DNA of 64,000 bases. Source: Dryocosmus kuriphilus (lineage: Eukaryota; Arthropoda; Insecta; Hymenoptera; Cynipidae). The DNA is taken from positions 179,732,601 through 179,796,600 of the forward strand of contig CM076193.1 in NCBI GenBank assembly GCA_038277395.1, in the 5' to 3' direction. The notes under the pieces are model-generated. The model saw only the letters and a program-made list of their open reading frames with translations. It was not told the origin of the DNA and ran no database searches. Shown piece by piece: positions 10,234 to 21,988 of the stretch (position 1 is its first letter; each line of letters opens with the position of its first letter). A program made the position numbers and the translations under genes.

Positions 10234-11234
10234 GACTCCCCAGGTGTTTTTGTAGTTTCCATTTTCGACAATTCTTCAACTTTTATTGTGAGTGTTACTA
10301 TCATGCGAACAGACTTTTCTGTAACAGGACTTACACAAAAGTCATGGATCATATCTAAAGTATTTATACTGACCCAGAAAAGGTCAATCACGCTCTTTCC
10401 ATTGTTCGTAAGAACATATGTGAAATTCACAGGTTTATGTGAGCGTGTACGCCCGTTTCACAATATAAAATTGTTTTCTTCCATGATTTCCGTAAGCATT
10501 CTGCCTCTTTTCGTAACTAATTCATCAAGGGACAATCTTGCGTTATACCTGCAAGTTGAGTAAAATAAATCTTTGTCAAGAGAATTTAAGTTGTTTAATC
10601 TCGCATTAAAATCCCCTGCTACTATAAAATAAGTATTTATAGAATAAGTTTCGATCAGATTCGCTAAAATTTCGTTTAAATATTCCACGCAGAATTCCGC
10701 GTTTGCCGTCGGGGACCAGTAAAAATTACCGACTATTAGTGTTTTATCAGGAAGTTCTAGCTTAACCAAGATCCAAAGGTTAGAAATATCTATCAATGTA
10801 GCTGATAAGAAACTATTCTTTTCAATAAGTGTTATTAGAACTCCGCTGCCCCTCCCTTTACTAAATTCTTTCGTCGCACAACTTGAAAACATTAAATAAT
10901 CGGCGAGAAAGTTTGGGAGTCTAAAGGAATCTGTCGTCAGCTACGTTTCAGCTAAACATACTATCACGTTACTAGTTATGCTCTTAATTTGTTTATTATC
11001 CAAAGCGTAAACGTTACCGAATCCACCGATATTCCAAAAGCAGACACTCTGGAAATGCTGAATTTCTGGGGGCGCTAGATGATCATTTATCTCGTAGACA
11101 TCTCTTCTAATTTCCGTGAATTCCCTCTTGGAAGTATTTTTAGCATGCTGGTAGTGATTTCTTCGGGGATTTCTACGGCTGTTAGTGGAAATCGCGTTGC
11201 AGTTGTAGTATTGCACTTCAGCTGGTCATGCATC
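10234..11234 (-). pseudogene. LINE ORF2 endonuclease domain
   Basis: The minus strand encodes an APE-type endonuclease: VCFWNIGGFGN, VIVCLAET, then FIVAGDFNARLNN (the GDFN catalytic motif) and FTYVLTNNGKSVIDLFWVS. One frame runs 11216 to about 10236 with two in-frame stops, a TAG at 10941-10943 after CLAET (a Trp codon in the family's LAETWL) and a TGA at 10458-10460. ORF2 starts just after ORF1 ends (...ENACMTS, stop) once the hAT insertion is removed. The reverse transcriptase that should follow is missing; the coding sequence stops at the mariner. Confidence 0.75.
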
Positions 11235-14200
11235 CAGTGCCGGATTTAGACTATGTGATGCCCTAAGCACTAAATGTCTTGGGGCCCTTTTCTGCTGCCA
11301 GTAAATTTTTATCTCGCGAATATAAATATTAAATTTTAAAGTGTATTTATTCAAAGATAACAGAAACAAAAAAAAGTTTAATAATTATAAGCAAAAGTAT
11401 TCTTTGTTCATATATATTTTTATTTATTTAGTACTACTATTCTGATTATTTTGAAAAAATTGAATTTCGTGACTTCTTTGTAGCAAGCTCGCGAACAACG
11501 TTGTTAAAATCTATCTTTCGTAAAAGATCTGACTCTATGTACAATATTGAAAGAGCGTCGAGCCTTTCTCGTCGCATAGTAGTTCTTTTTTCATTTTTTA
11601 AGATTTTCAATTTCGAAAAAGATCGTTCCGCTGTGCAGTTTGATACCATTAAGTACATAAATATGCGGAAGGCTGTATCTACATTAGGAAATACTGATTC
11701 TAATTTATCAGTTTGCATTATTTTGTATAATTGTCCATGTGATTGATGTGGTGCACTGGTAGGAGACGAACTGTGATAGTTGAGTTTGTGAATAACATAT
11801 GAGTGAAACTGTTGAATTTCAGTCGCTAAATCAGAATTAAGGTCCTCTGGATATGAATCAATTAATAGAGCAGAATTCTGATTATATTGCGACGTTTGAT
11901 CGGGACACATTACTTTATCAGCATCTGGTATTTTCGAGAGAAATGAAAATTTTCTTGCTATTTCTGCATATATTTCTCCTCTTTTCCGCATCTCTGTATT
12001 TAATTTATCGATTATGCTGAAAAAACATGTTATTTTAAATTGATCACGTGGACTGAGCGTTACTTCCGGAGCAGGACCATCGTTTGGCAAATTTTTTCGC
12101 CGTCTTTGTCTTGTCACAGCGTAATCTACATGTGGTAGCATCTTTTTTTGCACAGGCTTCTAAACCTTCAAAGTCTTCCCTCAATTGCTCCAAAAAATCG
12201 ACGAGTGACTTATAAAGATTAGCACACGTTTCTAAAGTGACGTCTTGGTTTTGTAATACCTTACTAGTTTTACGGAAATGTTGAAGAATTTTATTCCACA
12301 TGACCAGCATAAACACAAACTCTAATTCTTGCAGTTTATTTAATAATGCTTCTGCTTCTCTTCTAACTTCTCCTTTCTGCATATTATCTATTGATATGGC
12401 ATCTAACGCATCTACAATCTTATCAAATGTTTCTAAAATTGCAGAAGTTGCCTTGGCGTGTGCTTCCCATCTAGTTTCTGATAAAATTTTCAGAACACTT
12501 TCATTTTCTATGTGAGATTTCAACGTTTGCCATCTTTGTGTCGAAGCAGAAAAAAAAATTGTACAAAGTTTGGACGATGGAGAAAAAATTTACCGCTGAC
12601 GGGCAGCAATCTACAGCGCTTCGACCAACTAAGTTAAGAGAATGAGCAGCGCACAGAACATATATGGCGAAACGATTCACCTCTAAAATCTTTTTTTGCA
12701 TCCCTTTATAGCGTCCAGACATATTTGCAGCATTATCATATGACTGGCCTCTGCACTTAGAAAAATCTAATTTACATACTTCTTGTAAGTACTCAAGTGT
12801 CTGTTTTGCCAGTTCATCACCTGTATGTTGCGTTTTCAATTCAATGAATGTTAAAAATCGTTCAATGGGTTGTCCATCATCAAGATAGCGAATGACTACG
12901 CTGAGTTGATCCGTGTGCGTTAAATCTGGCGTAGAGTCAACTGATAAGCTAAAGTACCCCGAATTTTTGACCTGTTCAATAATTTGATCGTGAACCTTTT
13001 TTGCTATGATCAGGATCAACTCTTCGTAAGTAGTTTTGGATAAATATGAACAATTGCCACTGCCAATCTTTCCGTATTTTGTTATGTGTGACGCTAGAAA
13101 TGGATCAAATTGGCTTATTAGCTCTAAAATTCTTAAAAAATTTCCATTATGTGGTGATCCAAATTGCTCTATAGTACCTCTAAATGCAAGACCCCTTTCT
13201 GCCAAGGTACAAGTTACAGCAACTACTCTCTGTAAAACTTGTTCCCAATAAGTACACTCCTCTTGAATCTGCTTTTCAAGACTTTGTTGTAAGCCTGAAC
13301 CTTTCCTTCGGGTTAAATACGTCAGTAATGCATTTCGATGAATGGGACTTTTTTCGTGGCTTTCGATTACTTTCATATTCCTCCAATCACTGAAACCTGT
13401 TGTCTTAACGAATACTGAAGATTCTTCAGTAGCAAACAGTTTACATACAAATCAGAAAAGTGATCCTATTGACGGCGAATAAAGCAGCCACTCCCTTATG
13501 TAACGTTCTCCATTTACTTTGGTTCCAAAAAAAATCGTATTGCTGCAAAAACGTGAAGTTGAGTTATAAGTCCGACGGGATTTATCAAATGGGTCATTAT
13601 GATGTTAACAATTATTTGGTCCGTGAGAAAGCCAGTATATTACATCAGTATCAGAAAATTTTTCGCCAAACACCAGGATCATCTTATTGGTTTGTAATTG
13701 AGTCCAACTGGACTTGGTTAAATAAATTTTCAGTATCACAATTTGAAGATGATACTGATGATACACATTCTGTTATCGGATGATAATCTTCAGTGTCAGT
13801 CACAGGATTTTCTGCAATTGGCAGTGATAATGATGTCGCTTCTGTTTTGGTATTTTTGTCAGGGCCAAACTCTGATGATATAGCATTATTTTCACTGTCT
13901 TTTGATGTTGAAGCCTTTTGATTATATGAAAATGGGACAAAAAAGTTGGTCAATTTCTTTGTTTTGCTGATAGATTCAGCAATCTTTTTTTGATTCTCCT
14001 CTGCTAATTTTCTTTTTTGCGCGCCACTTAATTGCGAACGCTTCATGATTGATTCTAGAAAGTAAATATAATAGAGTAATCAGAATTATATTGAAATCCA
14101 TTGAGAAGAAGATAAAAAATAAATGTTCAAAATTGTCAGCTTCTATTAGATACTGTTTTACAGTGTTATGTTAGGCATGCAGAAAGTGAAATTTTTACAA

Positions 14201-14909
14201 CTACTTTTCTTTTTTCAGTTTCACGGAAATTGTTTTTTTTTCATTTCTTAGAAAGTTTCTTAAAATATTTCAAAAGATCGCTAAAGCTTTAAAAACAGAT
14301 GATTTGCTTAAAAAAACGATTTTGAAATTGTGAAAAACTGATATTATGCATAAGCAATTAATTACTTTGAGTTTCTAGAAAAATGATTAAAATATTCTAA
14401 ATAACTTACGTGATTGAACAATGATTACAATTATGAATTATGATTTCGTTTTTGTTCATGCACTTGGTAGTAAATTACAACGTTTCACATGAAAAATTAT
14501 AATACTGAATAAATAAAAAACTGTATGAACACGCCACAAGCCACCACTGTATGTAGATGGGGAAATCACTATTCGCGATGGTCAATATTCGCCAGTCGCC
14601 AGGCAGCGCTGTTTGCCACTCGCCAGGCAGCGCTGTTCGCCAAGAAAATGTCCGACAAGAGACATTTTTGAAAGAAACAACACTTCCCCATGGCTGCTTT
14701 AGGATTATTTTTGAAAGACTGCATTGTGTTTATTATTTTTAAAGGAGTAATCGATATCTAAAGTTTCTAACAAAGTTTCTAATAAACTAATAAACTATCG
14801 TATATCAAGTGTAATAGCAAGTTTCATGGGCCCCACAGAGACATAATGCCCTCGGAAACATGGTGCCCTAAGCAATTGCTTATTTTGCTTAATGATAAAT
14901 CCGGCACTG
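11235..14909 (-). mobile_element. hAT transposon, full length
   Basis: 3675 bp, with inverted ends cagtgccggattta at 11235 and taaatccggcactg ending at 14909. It is flanked by an 8-bp duplication with one mismatch, catgcatc (11227-11234) and catgcatt (14910-14917). Eight-bp duplications and a cagtg-type end are typical of hAT elements. It sits at the ORF1/ORF2 junction of the LINE. 14047-14556 and 14743-14820 show no further genes. Confidence 0.9.
11446..14046 (-). pseudogene. hAT transposase (ZMYM1-like, TTF zinc finger)
   Basis: Pieces in order on the minus strand: a Ser-rich N-terminus (14046-13684, MKRSQLSGAQKRKLAEENQK); a TTF-type finger remnant (about 13680-13380) with LLYSPSIGSLFCFVCKLFA; the catalytic region (13376-12501) with SVDSTPDLTHTDQLSVVIRY, QSYDNAANMSGRYKGMQ and CAAHSLNLVG; a helical insert with SETRWEAHAKA (12523-12044); and the dimerisation domain (12153-11446) with NVDTAFRIFMYLMVSNCTAE and RSFSKLKILKN. 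The pieces lie in different frames, so at least three frameshifts are needed. Family assignment is secure; function is lost. Confidence 0.88.
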
Positions 14910-15780
14910 CATGCATTTTCAGTTCCTCGATCTTCATCATCTTGAGAGCTTTCATCGCTCTCTAATTGATCTCTCTTTTTTAGAAATATATCCACAGAAC
15001 CGTCCTCTTGTTTTTTTAATTTGGATAGGCTGTCGTTTTTCGGACGGCCTCTCTTTCTCTTGTGTACAGTTTTACCATATGCGCTTTCCTGGCTCTTGTT
15101 CACCGTGATTGGGTTCCTCGTGGTACTTGGAGTGACTGGGGTAGGCATCAGAAAGTCCTCTAGGTTCTTGGATTCAGTTTCTTCGAGTTTATAAGGTTTT
15201 TTGTCAATCCAAATTATAGAACCTGGGTTCCTGTCTCCTCTAATTGGGTTATAATTGGACGGCATCTATTGTAGAGTACTTGGCTATCCTTGTCTATATC
15301 ATTATTAATATAGATGTTGGTACCTTTTAGTTTAGAGCGATTTTCCATTAGAACACTTTTAATAAAGCCTCCCGTAAATCCAAATAGTACTGGTCTGTTA
15401 TGATCTACACTTGGCCTACCCAGTCGTCTCAGTTGATCGACAACATTAATGTCAATTGTGTTGCCATTTTCTCATTTAAGATGTTTTGGTTATAGTTAAA
15501 TAAAGAGATTCTTGTTTCCTGGATGGTTTCGGTTAAACCGTAGATGGCGACATTGTTTCTTCGTTCAATGTAATCAATGTTTCTGTCCTGTCTTAAAACA
15601 TGGTCACTCAATATATCGTTAGTAACTTTGATTTTTTTTATATCCTCTGTGTCTTTTTTTTTAGTTTCTGTTGAGTACTGGTCTATTAATTTTTCAACCA
15701 CACTTTCTGTATCTTTTTTAATATTAGCCTGAAGAGTTTCTAGTCATATTTTAAGGGAATCTTCTGTCATGTATTTATCC
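14910..15780 (-). pseudogene. LINE ORF1 (gag-like) remnant
   Basis: The minus strand encodes a coiled-coil-like segment with RRNNVAIYGLTE (15701-15429), a recurring LINE ORF1 motif. A frameshift follows, then a basic, acidic and Ser-rich C-terminus (15265 to about 14915) with KRKRGRPKNDSLSK and ESDESSQDDEDRG. It ends at the hAT insertion and resumes for a few codons at 11234 before a stop. With the endonuclease at 10234-11234 and the tail at 5166-6053 this is best read as a single LINE broken by later insertions. Confidence 0.6.
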
Positions 15781-16652
15781 ATGATTGCTTTCTCTATTAT
15801 TGTTGAGTTCACGTTTCAGTGTGTTAGTACCTTTCGAATGGGCATCCCCATGTAATGTCGATTCTACACCTTGACAGTTGTAAACACCGAGAATACACAA
15901 CACAGTAGAACTCGACACAGTATGACTCACTTTTTCCTTAAGTTATGCATGATCCAAAGTTTTCTGCCAATAAATTTTTATTCACTCTGCAAATCCTTCA
16001 TCACAATATATAATTTTTATGAGCACAAGGAACTACAAACTTGAGTATAGGTTTCACAACACAATCACTACGTAGCATTCAGTAATTCGAAAAATTTGCG
16101 GAGCGTTCGAAAACACGTCAACCATTGCAATTTTTCAAGTTACTTAAAATTCTTTCGAATTCTTAAAATAACTTAAAATCTTTAACATCCGTTGAAAATT
16201 TTTTAATTTCTTCATATTCTTCGAAATCCTTATATATTCGAAAAACATCTTGAAGTCAATTTTAATTAATTCCTTTGAAACTCGTAAAAATTCATTAGTT
16301 ACAAGTTGAACTATTTCGTTAAAATTCAGTTTTTTTTGTTGAAAATATAACTATTTTTTAATTAAAAATTCACTTTACTTTTGTTGAAAAGTAGATTTTT
16401 TTGTTGTACTTCAGGTATTTCTTACTTTCAAACTTCGCGCCAAATCAACACAAAACCTTGCATACCGACCGAGCATAAATATTTTATCTGTATGACTAAC
16501 TGACGATAAATCTGAATTATCTCCCTGGGTAGAGAGTGTCGGCAAATTAGCATAGTACAGAATCTTTCTCTGTCGGTAAATATTCCAGGATTGACATAGA
16601 TATATTATCAGATTCCAAGAACCACTATCTAATTACCTAATTATATTTATAG
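15781..16652. other. Non-coding stretch upstream of the first visible exon
   Basis: No gene is supported here. 15781-16000 is probably LINE 5' UTR. 16240-16430 holds short AT-rich 'gttgaaaatataacta' motifs like those of the large satellites in intron 5. If the exon at 16653 is internal, this is intron DNA, with a weak pyrimidine tract before the AG at 16651-16652. Confidence 0.5.
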
Positions 16653-17177
16653 TGGACGTCGAGGGTGGCTTGGAATATTCCCGCCGAGCTTTGCAGAACA
16701 GGAAGCGCAACCTGCTTCCAACTTCATTCTTCTATCCATCATCTACAACCCCAACAGTGGACGATCCATTGAGAACGTTCAAGAAACCGAAGAAGAAAAA
16801 GAAGAAGAAGAAGCCTCATCAGCAAATTGCAGCAACGTCACCGCCTTTGACGACGTCCTTGATTTCAACGGCAGAGTCGGAAGCACCTCTTCCGTGGCGG
16901 CTAGTTGGTGAAAAATTGTTCAGAAATCCCTGGAGAGAGGAATCGAGGGAGGAGAATTCAAAAAATGCATCGAAGGTGAGGTACTCGATGATATCGAAAC
17001 CTCGCACTCCATCCTCTGGACATCAACTGATAGATGAGAAGCAGAGAGAGAATCTGAAGGCTCTAAATGATCAGAGGGAAGCTTTGATGTTGAAGAGTGC
17101 AAGGGAGTACTCTCAGCCACGACTTCTTCACTTTGGGAAAGTTAATACACATCAGGTGCCTTCCGACTTTGATGACG
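16653..17177 (+). CDS. Host gene, first visible exon (Trp-rich protein, unrecognised)
   Basis: Open from the acceptor AG at 16651-16652 to a gtgagt donor at 17178. The exon begins TG, so the first codon is completed by an upstream exon; with an A the codon would be ATG, which would split the start codon, but this cannot be shown. The product opens DVEGGLEYSRRALQNRKRN, has a basic run (about ten Lys near residue 45) that could be a nuclear signal, and contains PWRLVGEKLFRNPWREES. Low transposon character, clean splice sites and phase 1 at the 3' end mark it as a host exon. I do not recognise the protein. Confidence 0.7.
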
Positions 17178-17321
17178 GTGAGTAAATTATATTTACATAT
17201 ATCATAATCCGTTTATAAAGTTTATGTTAGCTTCAGTGTAATTTTCAGCCCAACTCGGCTTATAATCATATCTCAACAATAAACTAATCATCAACTAATT
17301 TAATAATTTCTTCCCTAACAG

Positions 17322-17812
17322 ATCCAATAAGAATCAGAGACTACGATCCCCCAGAACTTGTCCACTACCAGCACTCCAGGTTCCCCCAATATAATCCCAT
17401 TTCAAGAGATTTCTCCTTGGAGAGGTTCCAAAACGACTACCAGGATGACTTCACACTTCAGTCTGGTGGGTTTGCTAGAAATCAGGAGTACAGTCCTTCG
17501 GGAAGAGAATTCGCAGCTACTAAGATCTGGCAAGATTCCCAGTTTGATTATGAAAGTCCCTGGACACTGGCGGATAGGATACTGCCGATGACTCCTAGCA
17601 AGTGGTCGAGGAGACAACCAGCTAGAGAATCTGTTCTTAAGCCCTGGTTACCCTGGAGAAAACCTTGGAAAGAGGACTACTGGTCGAGGCTGGAGAGTGA
17701 TAATGAAGAGGAAGATCCACTCGAGAAGTCTTGGAAGATGCATCAAAGGCATTATCAACAGCCATGGAATTTGGGGGCCAGCAGTTCTTGGCCTGATGAT
17801 AAGTCTCTTCAG
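17322..17812 (+). CDS. Host gene, second visible exon
   Basis: Acceptor ttccctaacag; donor gttagt at 17813. It joins in phase 1 with the previous exon (G+AT gives Asp) across a 144-bp intron, and ends in phase 0. About 163 residues containing ten Trp, mostly as PW, SW or KW (KPWLPWRKPWKEDYWSRL). Acidic stretch LESDNEEEDPLEKS. Composition is Trp-, Pro-, Ser- and charge-rich, suggesting a disordered protein. No known domain is recognised. Confidence 0.8.
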
Positions 17813-17877
17813 GTTAGTTGAAACTGAATAACATGATCATTTGATCAGTCTCTACCCATACTTAATCTCTGCTTTAG

Positions 17878-18407
17878 GTACCATCTTGGCCAGAAAACCC
17901 CAGTCAGAATCGTCACCAGGACCAAAATCTCTCCTGGGACAAGGGCAAGAACCGTTCAGAGCTAAAACTTGACGCCATCAAGCAGGACTCTAAGGAAAAG
18001 GGTATCGTTCCGAAGATAACAATGAAGTCCTGGAACAGCCTAACATCTGATCCAGCCACTTGGCCTTTTAAACTCCCAGCAGCGAAACCCTGGCCTAAGG
18101 ATCAAAATGGGAAATCCTACAATCCCAATGCTGATCTCGTCAGGAAACTGGGACTTGACAAACAAAATCGACTTCTTTCTGACAAAAATCCTTCCAAAGA
18201 TTTTCAACCATTAGACAACAAGTACGAAGAAAGGAAACTCGACAAGGATTCGAATCTGAAAATAGGGAAGGACTCTATCTGGCCTCTGAAGATTTCACGG
18301 GTTGATGACTGGATGAGCAAGGCTAGAAGTTCTGAAAACCTCCCTGCTGATCACGACTCTAGATCTTGGACTGACAATTTGAATCCTGGTGGAAAAACTT
18401 GGCCTGG
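17878..18407 (+). CDS. Host gene, third visible exon
   Basis: Acceptor ctgctttag; donor gtaagt at 18408. It starts in phase 0 after a 65-bp intron and ends in phase 2. About 176 residues with nine Trp spaced roughly every 10-30 residues (SWPEN, SWDKG, SWNSL, TWPFK, PWPKD, IWPLK, DWMSK, SWTDN, TWPG). The spacing suggests a degenerate repeat centred on (S/T/P)WP. No domain is recognised. Confidence 0.8.
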
Positions 18408-18477
18408 GTAAGTTTAAACTTTAAAGTATCTTATCATCTGATTTCATCTGATTCTCTAAAGAAGGTTCCTTTTGCAG

Positions 18478-18762
18478 AGCTGGGAAGAATGCTTTCCCAA
18501 AAATACAATCAGTTGGAGGTTGGGTGCCGATGGACCAATCAACATGGAGGCCTTACGATTCGAAGCACATGGAGTCCTATGCTCAAGAACCTAGAAGTCG
18601 ACCATGGTCTGGAAGGACCAGTGATGAAAGAATGTGGAACTCCAAAGCAAATGGAGGTTCCTGGTCTCACAAGATAAATGATGACTGGACTGAGGGTTTT
18701 GGAAAACAGTCTGGAACTCCGAGTAATTGGCCTTCCAAGTGGAAACAGTTTGCTTATCACAG
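18478..18762 (+). CDS. Host gene, fourth visible exon
   Basis: Acceptor ccttttgcag; donor gtgaac at 18763, weaker than the others. It joins in phase 2 (GG+A gives Gly) across a 70-bp intron and ends in phase 2. 95 residues with eight Trp (GWVPMDQSTWRPYD, RPWSGRTSDERMWNS, NWPSKWKQF). The Trp-repeat character continues from the previous exon. Confidence 0.75.
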
Positions 18763-18785
18763 GTGAACAAATAATAATCCATGTA

Positions 18786-18793
18786 GTATAGAG
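18786..18793. repeat. Target-site duplication, left, of intron-4 hAT
   Basis: gtatagag here and at 21144-21151, exact 8-bp match. Confidence 0.9.
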
Positions 18794-21143
18794 CAGCGGT
18801 TCTTAACCCGTGGTCCTTGTACCACATGTGATCCCTGAAAGCACCCGATGTGGTCCGCGAAGTCATCCTAAAATTATTTAGCAAATGACAACGAGTTCGC
18901 GTCAAGTCAGAGGGCTGGCAATGGGTTTGTTTTAGTTTAACTACATTCGTTGTTATGAGCGCCTATTTATTCTCGACTTTAAAGGTTGACAACAAAATTT
19001 GGGCAAAAATCCTTGGCGACTACGAAGATCTATAAAATAACTTCTCCTAATTTTAATAAGTAAGTAAACTAATGGTTTTTCGTTTGTTATGTCACGCGTT
19101 AAATCTACTAAGTGATTACTGCAATACTATACTGTATTACGTCACATCACATTTTACTTTGTAAAATCTGCTAGGTTTGTTTTAATTCATTTTGTTTAAT
19201 CGTTAATCGCAATTTGTTCACCCTATTGAACATTCTCCCATCTCTCTTATTGTCAAAGTGATAGACGTGACTCGCACCAAACTATCTAGAAACGACTGTA
19301 AGTAGGTAGGACTTACGAAAAGTTAATTCTAAAAGACTTACTTTGTTTTCAGGAAAATGGCACCGAAATGAAAGTATGCTGGCGATTATATTAAATTTTC
19401 ATTTACATCAATAGAAAGAAATGGAGTGACTACAGCTAAATGCGTGATATGCGCAACTCTTCTTGCCAATGATGCTCTAATGCTGGCGAAGGCAAATTAT
19501 TAAATCTAAAAAAAAATGAATCTTGAACCCAACGAAACATGTTATTCAGTATCTGAAAAAACTTTGGTTGTATCGTTTGAAAAATCGATTGCCAAATCAA
19601 AAAAAAAGCACACACAATCGGCGAATCTCTCATAAAGCCCTGTATGCTTAAATTTGCTGAAGAACTTTTAGGGCAGGAAGCTCAAAAAAAATCGTGAAAT
19701 TCCACTATCAAACGACACAGTGAAGTCACGTATTCAAAAAATGTCAACTGACATTGAAGAACAAATTATTGACAGGATAAAATGTAGACCTTATTTTGCG
19801 TTACAATGTGATGAGCCTACCGAAGTTTCACAATGTTGTCAATTACTTGTATTTATTAGATGTTTTAATGACAACAAAACATTTAAAGAGGAGTTAATAT
19901 TTTCTCAATCACTGGAAACGACCTCGCAAGGTTGCAGACTTTATGGATATGGGCTTATGTGGAAAAATCTTTCTGGACTTTGTGCGGACGGTATTCTTGC
20001 ATTTCTCGGTTCCCGCTCTGGTCTTGCAGCTATGATTAAAAGAAAGAATCCATCTGCAAAAACGACGCACTGTGTTATTCATTATCAAGCATTGGCTGCC
20101 AAAATGGTACCAGAATACTCTGCTATTACGATGAAAACAGCTATAAAAGTATTCAACTTTATCGAAAGGAGTGCACTTAATTCTCGTCTCTTCAAAAATT
20201 TATGTCCTGATATGAACAGTGAAGTGCGTTTGCTTTTCAAAGGAGACATGCTGTCGAGATTGTACGAAATAAGAGAGGAAGTAAAATTATTATTGACTAA
20301 TAAGAAGAAGAGTTGCTGGATCAGTTCTGTCAAGGAAAATTTCAAAATCTTGCTTATTTAGTGGATTTTTTCACAAAATTCATCTGCAAGGATCAGGAAA
20401 TATGAAGCTGGAAGGCGCAAGCAATATATTTTCATTTGAAGATAAAGTCTGTGCGTTTATTGACAAAATAGATCTTCGGAGCAACAAAGTCGGAAGAAAC
20501 AACTTTTCTGCATATAATACGCTGAATCCAATGACTGACGGACAGTGTACTACAAGATTAAAGGATAAATACAAAACAACATTACACTTGATTTGCAAAG
20601 CTTGAAAAGTGAATTTAATCGTTATTCTCCTGACTGCGAGGGCAAATTTATTCAGAAACTGATCCGGAATCCTTTCATTGTCAACATTCCTGGGGTGCCT
20701 GAAAAACTTCAAGAAGACTTCATTGAAATGCAATACGATAGAAACTGCAAGGACACAATTGTTATAGGAATTAAACTTGAAGATGTTTAGAGCCAAAAGG
20801 CAATTTCTGTCCCTGAAATTCGAGAAATTTCTTTACGTTATCTAATTCTATTTTCAACCACATACTGGATGCCAATGCTAACATGCGTTTGGCTTTGAAT
20901 AGCACAGAACCAAGCTTTCAGCAGTTAGTAAACAGTACGTAGTCACAAAATTCGCATTAAGATAATATAATTAATGTAAAATTTTCCCGAATAATATAAG
21001 ACTCCCTGTTTCGAATAACTTAATGTGTTTTATTTACGGAATAACCTTATAATAATTTATATTACTGGCAAGCAGTTGGCGGTTCATGGCAAGACGAAAA
21101 TCAGTCAGATGGTTCCTTATCACTAAAAGGTTAAGAACCGCTG
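18794..21143 (+). mobile_element. hAT transposon (ZBED5/SCAND3-like) in intron 4
   Basis: 2350 bp with imperfect inverted ends (cagcggttcttaacc at 18794; ggttaagaaccgctg ending 21143) and an exact 8-bp target duplication. Removing it leaves an intron of about 300 bp, like the gene's other short introns, so the insertion is younger than the intron. 20938-21143 and 18830-19350 are non-coding terminal parts. Confidence 0.92.
19353..20930 (+). pseudogene. hAT transposase, ZBED5-like, degenerate
   Basis: A BED-type N-terminus is visible from the ATG at 19358 (DYIKFSFTSIERNGVTT, AKCVICATLLAND), with stops. The catalytic core 19720-20361 contains IKCRPYFALQCDEPTEVSQC, CADGILAFLGSRSGLAAMIK and TTHCVIHYQALAAKM. 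The C-terminal parts, in other frames, include SNIFSFEDKVCAFIDKIDLR (20402-20605) and RYSPDCEGKFIQKLIRNPF (20593-20790). Several stops and frameshifts. This resembles the hAT lineage that gave rise to vertebrate ZBED5/FAM200-type genes. Confidence 0.85.
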
Positions 21144-21422
21144 GTATAGAGTAACAAAATCCATTTTGGGAAAGACCAATACTTTTTTGATTTCCTGAAG
21201 CAAAACAATCAAAACACTCAACGTGTACATCTGAAACTTTCACGCAAGGCTCTCTAAAAGATCAAACTCCTAGCCGCATCAATCCCTGATGAGGATGACA
21301 GCTCTATACTGTTCAATTTTGAATAGCTAGACACTAAACGGATAAAAAATAATAATCTAAGACCTTCTAATTGATCCTGTCTGCTAAAAATTTCAAAAAT
21401 AATCCCAAATCTTCCATTCCAG

Positions 21423-21587
21423 AGTTACAGCAATGCCGATCACAAAATCAGGAGCACCACTTGCAGGTTCAGCAAAACCGAAAAATGCCTTCATCGCTGT
21501 CTCTGCAGTCTCTTCTCCAAAGTTTAATAATAACGAGTGGAGGAAGAATGATATCGAAGAGACTCCAGTTGGCCAAAGTAGCTTCAG
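21423..21587 (+). CDS. Host gene, fifth visible exon
   Basis: Acceptor cttccattccag; donor gtgagt at 21588. It joins in phase 2 (AG+A gives Arg) to the exon ending 18762 and ends in phase 2. 55 residues, fully open, Ser/Ala/Lys-rich (MPITKSGAPLAGSAKPKNAF), with one Trp. Called from splice signals and exact phase compatibility with both neighbours. It is too short to show a domain. Confidence 0.65.
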
Positions 21588-21827
21588 GTGAGTTTTTGAG
21601 AAGACCCTGCACCATACGTAGAGAAAATAACTTTTCTTCAAAAATAAGATTGGTTATTGACTCTCTGTCATAGTATTATGTGATTGATGATTCGATCCAC
21701 ATGAGTGTAAAATGAAAATATGTCAAGCCTAGTTTAGCAACTTTCGTTGGTTATGGGTATACGAACCTCAGCAGGCTAAAAAACGCCGACGATGTACATA
21801 TAAACTAGTCAAGACATCCATATGATT
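21588..21827. other. Start of giant intron 5, no feature
   Basis: About 240 bp of unremarkable AT-rich intron sequence before the second Penelope copy. The whole intron runs 21588-49480 (27.9 kb). Confidence 0.5.
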
Positions 21828-21945
21828 ATTAACAATTTTCCAAAAAATGAAGGAAAATGTTAAAAAATATATAATTGGTCTAGACGGTCGATTAAAAAAC
21901 TCATAATAAAATAAAAGAGTAGTCCATTAAAACTCCATTTATTAT

Positions 21946-21988
21946 TGACAACGTTTCGGCCGAAATCATGTTGGCCTTTTTCAAGTCT
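21946..21988 (-). ncRNA. Degenerate hammerhead-ribozyme-like motif, copy 4
   Basis: The minus strand reads cttgaaaa, a ggcc/ggcc stem II with a changed loop (aacatgatttc), cgaaacgttgtc. The stem II, gaaac and gtc parts are kept although surrounding pLTR sequence has diverged, which hints at constraint on this core. Confidence 0.45.

Noticed and set aside
14557..14742. 61-codon ORF with repeated RQSPGSAVCHSPGSAV.
   Set aside because: It comes from a short local duplication (cgccaggcagcgctgtt) in the hAT terminal region and lacks other support.
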